DNA from: an uncultured Collinsella sp.
GTDB lineage: Bacteria > Actinomycetota > Coriobacteriia > Coriobacteriales > Coriobacteriaceae
Assembly: GCA_900543275.1 (NCBI GenBank)
Contig: UQQL01000084.1
Coordinates: 1 to 6,520 of the forward strand
Reading direction: 5' to 3'
DNA: 6,520 nt
The notes under the pieces were generated by a model, which saw only the letters and a program-made list of their open reading frames with translations, searched no databases and was not told the origin of the DNA. Both the position numbers and the translations under genes were made by a program. Shown piece after piece: positions 5,019 through 6,520 of this stretch (its first letter is position 1; every line of letters starts with the position of its first letter).

Positions 5019-5117
5019 GATGGCCGCAGGGGTGTAAAATAACTGTATTGATAATATACGTCCTGTAAAGGCGGGGCCTTAGCCCTCGGGGGCGGCTGGT
5101 ATGGAGGGTGGTGTTCA
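5019..5117 (+). promoter_or_regulatory. rep upstream region
   Basis: An AT-rich stretch (5033-5059, TAAAATAACTGTATTGATAA onward) follows the antitoxin operators and should carry the plus-strand rep promoter; no box pair is convincing. GGTGTAAAA occurs at both 4999-5007 and 5031-5039, so a partial third operator may reach into this promoter. A GC-rich segment (5070-5098) can form short hairpins such as GGGC-CTTA-GCCC. GGAGG at 5103-5107 serves the GTG start at 5118. Confidence 0.45.
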
Positions 5118-6484
5118 GTGGCAGATCGCAAGAAGAAACCCGGGCATGATGACGCCTGGTGGGCAGCCCAGCGCCATGCCTACATAGAGAAGAACGACAT
5201 CCTTCTGTCCGACTATCCGTCCTGGGAATGGGTCAGCCCGTACGACTTCTGGCGGACTATCTTCCCCGATGGCTTCCTGCAGCCCCGCGGCGAGGTGGTC
5301 CCGTGGCATGAGAGGGGTGGCGGCCATCCCAACGGCATCGCCATCCAGATCACCCATAAGACCAAGAGAGTCAAGACCAAGACGGGCATCGAGCACGATG
5401 TCCCCGTGATCGAGCGGTTCACGCTGACCGACGACCTCGACGGAGTTGAGGAGCGTGTCGTCGACTCGAACAGGAAGAACGAGTCCGTCTTTTGCGCACC
5501 CGTGTCGTATTTTGGCAAGAGCCGCGTTGCCGCGAACGCCCGGTTCCTGCACGCGTTCGCGATCGACCTCGACGGCGTCGGCGTGCAGGAGTTGAAGAAC
5601 ATGCTGAAGCAGTTCCGAAACGGCCGTGACCCGAAGTTCGCCGCGGACAAATGGGTATCCCTCCCCCAGCCGACCTTCCTCGTGAACTCGGGTACGGGTT
5701 TCCACCTCTACTACGTGCTCGACCAGCCGATTCCGCTGATCCCGCGTATCGTGCCGTTCGTGCAGGAGATCAAGGCGATGCTCACGGACTACATCTGGCG
5801 CGATACCGTCTCGACGCTCGAGGACGTCCAGCACCAGGGCATCTACCAGCCCTTCAGGATGCCCGGCACCCCGACGAAGCTCAACGGCAAGGCCGCCGGG
5901 TCGAAGATTAAGGACAAGTACGAGGCCGTGGCGTTCGTCCACAACGGCGAGGACGGGAAGCCTTGGCGATGCAGCCTCGACTACCTGCTGGGATACGCCG
6001 GGGTCCGCGGCGGCAAGGACCGCGCCGAGCTCATCGAGCTCATGCGCACCGCCGGGCGTACGCCCATCGAGCGCGCCAAGAAGCTCTGGCCGGAGTGGTA
6101 CCAGGCGCGCATCGTCGAGGGCAAGGCCCCCGGCCGCTGGACCTGCAAGCGCGACCTGTACGACTGGTGGCTCGGCGAGGTCAAGACGAAGGCCACCGAC
6201 CACCACCGCTACTGGTGTCTGAACGTGCTCGCGGCGTACGCAAAGAAGTGCGGTATCCCGTACGAGGAGCTCGAGGCCGATGCGCTCGCGCTCGTGCCGA
6301 CGCTCGAGGACCTGACCGAGCGCGAGGACAACCACTTCACCGAGGAACACGCGCTCGCGGCCATCGAGGCGTACTACGACCCCATCATCCACAAGCTCAC
6401 CCGCGAGCGCATAGAGCGGCGTACGGCCATCGAGCTGCCGAAAAACAAGAGAAATGGGCGCAAACAGGCTGTGCACTTGGCCAG
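5118..6484 (+). CDS. Primase-like (AEP superfamily) plasmid replication protein, N-terminal part
   Basis: This frame is open from GTG 5118 to the end of native sequence and is cut by the adapter; there is no in-frame stop. GGAGG lies 10 bases upstream, and no ATG occurs in frame until 5598. It encodes about 455 residues. Motifs fit the archaeo-eukaryotic primase fold used by Gram-positive plasmid Rep proteins: FAIDLDGV with Asp150 and Asp152 (metal ligands), then VNSGTGFHLYYVLDQPIPL with His196, then YQPFRMPGTPTKL with Arg247. The remainder (about 260-455) is helical and charged, ending in a basic RNGRKQAVHLA segment. It probably makes the primer or initiates replication at the plasmid origin. 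Joined to bases 26-470 it gives a 1812-nt gene, 603 residues, with a C-terminal HTH. All minus-strand frames across it are shadows. The family call rests on motif pattern, not on a search. Confidence 0.85.
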
Positions 6485-6520
6485 CTGTCTCTTATACACA
6501 TCTGACGCTGCCGACGACGG
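6485..6520 (+). other. Sequencing adapter remnant (Nextera/Tn5 read-1 end)
   Basis: CTGTCTCTTATACACATCT (6485-6503) is the reverse complement of the Tn5 mosaic end, and GACGCTGCCGACGA (6504-6517) is the reverse complement of the read-1 adapter arm. The final CGG is probably the first bases of an index. It truncates the rep gene artificially and gives spurious C-terminal residues such as SLIHI or LLYTSDAAD in overlapping frames. Confidence 0.97.

Noticed and set aside
5115..6476. Long minus-strand open frame of 453 residues
   Set aside because: It lies opposite the rep frame and arises from high-GC third-position bias. The plus-strand frame has clear primase motifs, a ribosome site and an open end, while this one has no recognisable motif.
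26..6484. 9-bp target duplication at the native ends
   Set aside because: GGCGCGAAC (26-34) and CTTGGCCAG (6476-6484) do not match, so the contig is not simply a circle opened by one Tn5 event with both ends kept.

Overview
The window looks like one small, high-GC, mobilizable cryptic plasmid, sequenced from a Tn5 (Nextera-type) library and linearised inside its replication gene. Bases 1-25 and 6485-6520 are sequencing adapter, not biology. Removing them leaves 6459 bp. Joining base 6484 directly to base 26 restores one continuous reading frame: the primase-like half of a replication protein (5118-6484) followed by its C-terminal helix-turn-helix half (26-470), 603 residues in total. The plasmid is therefore probably circular and nearly or fully complete. 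The GC richness, GTG/TTG starts, strong AGGAGG-type ribosome sites and the MobA/MobL (MobQ) relaxase suggest a Gram-positive, high-GC host. A gut Coriobacteriia-type actinobacterium is my best guess, but this is inference only.

Layout, starting at the replication gene. A plus-strand AEP/primase-like Rep runs from 5118 through the artificial ends to 470. It overlaps by 20 bp a small helix-turn-helix/coiled-coil protein (451-927), which ends at a strong terminator (931-974). A cluster of CGGGAA sites in both orientations (351-560) lies across the rep end and the start of this second gene; it is a candidate iteron or operator array.

The mobilization block follows. Two minus-strand genes with a 4-bp overlap (MobC-like 1314-1637 and an unrecognised 108-residue protein 991-1317) are divergent from the plus-strand relaxase (1989-3395). 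The 351-bp gap between them carries inverted repeats and an AAGTGCGC motif that together look like a MobQ-type oriT. The relaxase ends at a structured, terminator-like hairpin.

Downstream is a 260-bp non-coding leader with a tandem 10-mer and a hairpin. Then comes a two-gene plus-strand unit: a 58-residue protein resembling DUF3970 (3657-3833) and an orphan 188-residue protein (3826-4392), closed by a bidirectional terminator (4392-4428). On the minus strand between that terminator and rep is a type II toxin-antitoxin pair: ribbon-helix-helix antitoxin 4701-4937 and RelE/ParE-superfamily toxin 4445-4717. Two near-palindromic operators lie in the divergent promoter region it shares with rep.

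Taken together: Rep and the coiled-coil protein replicate the plasmid, MobC, relaxase and oriT let it be mobilized by a conjugative helper, and the toxin-antitoxin pair stabilises it. Three proteins (991-1317, 3657-3833, 3826-4392) have no function I can assign. I see no antibiotic resistance gene, IS element, tRNA, rRNA or CRISPR array.
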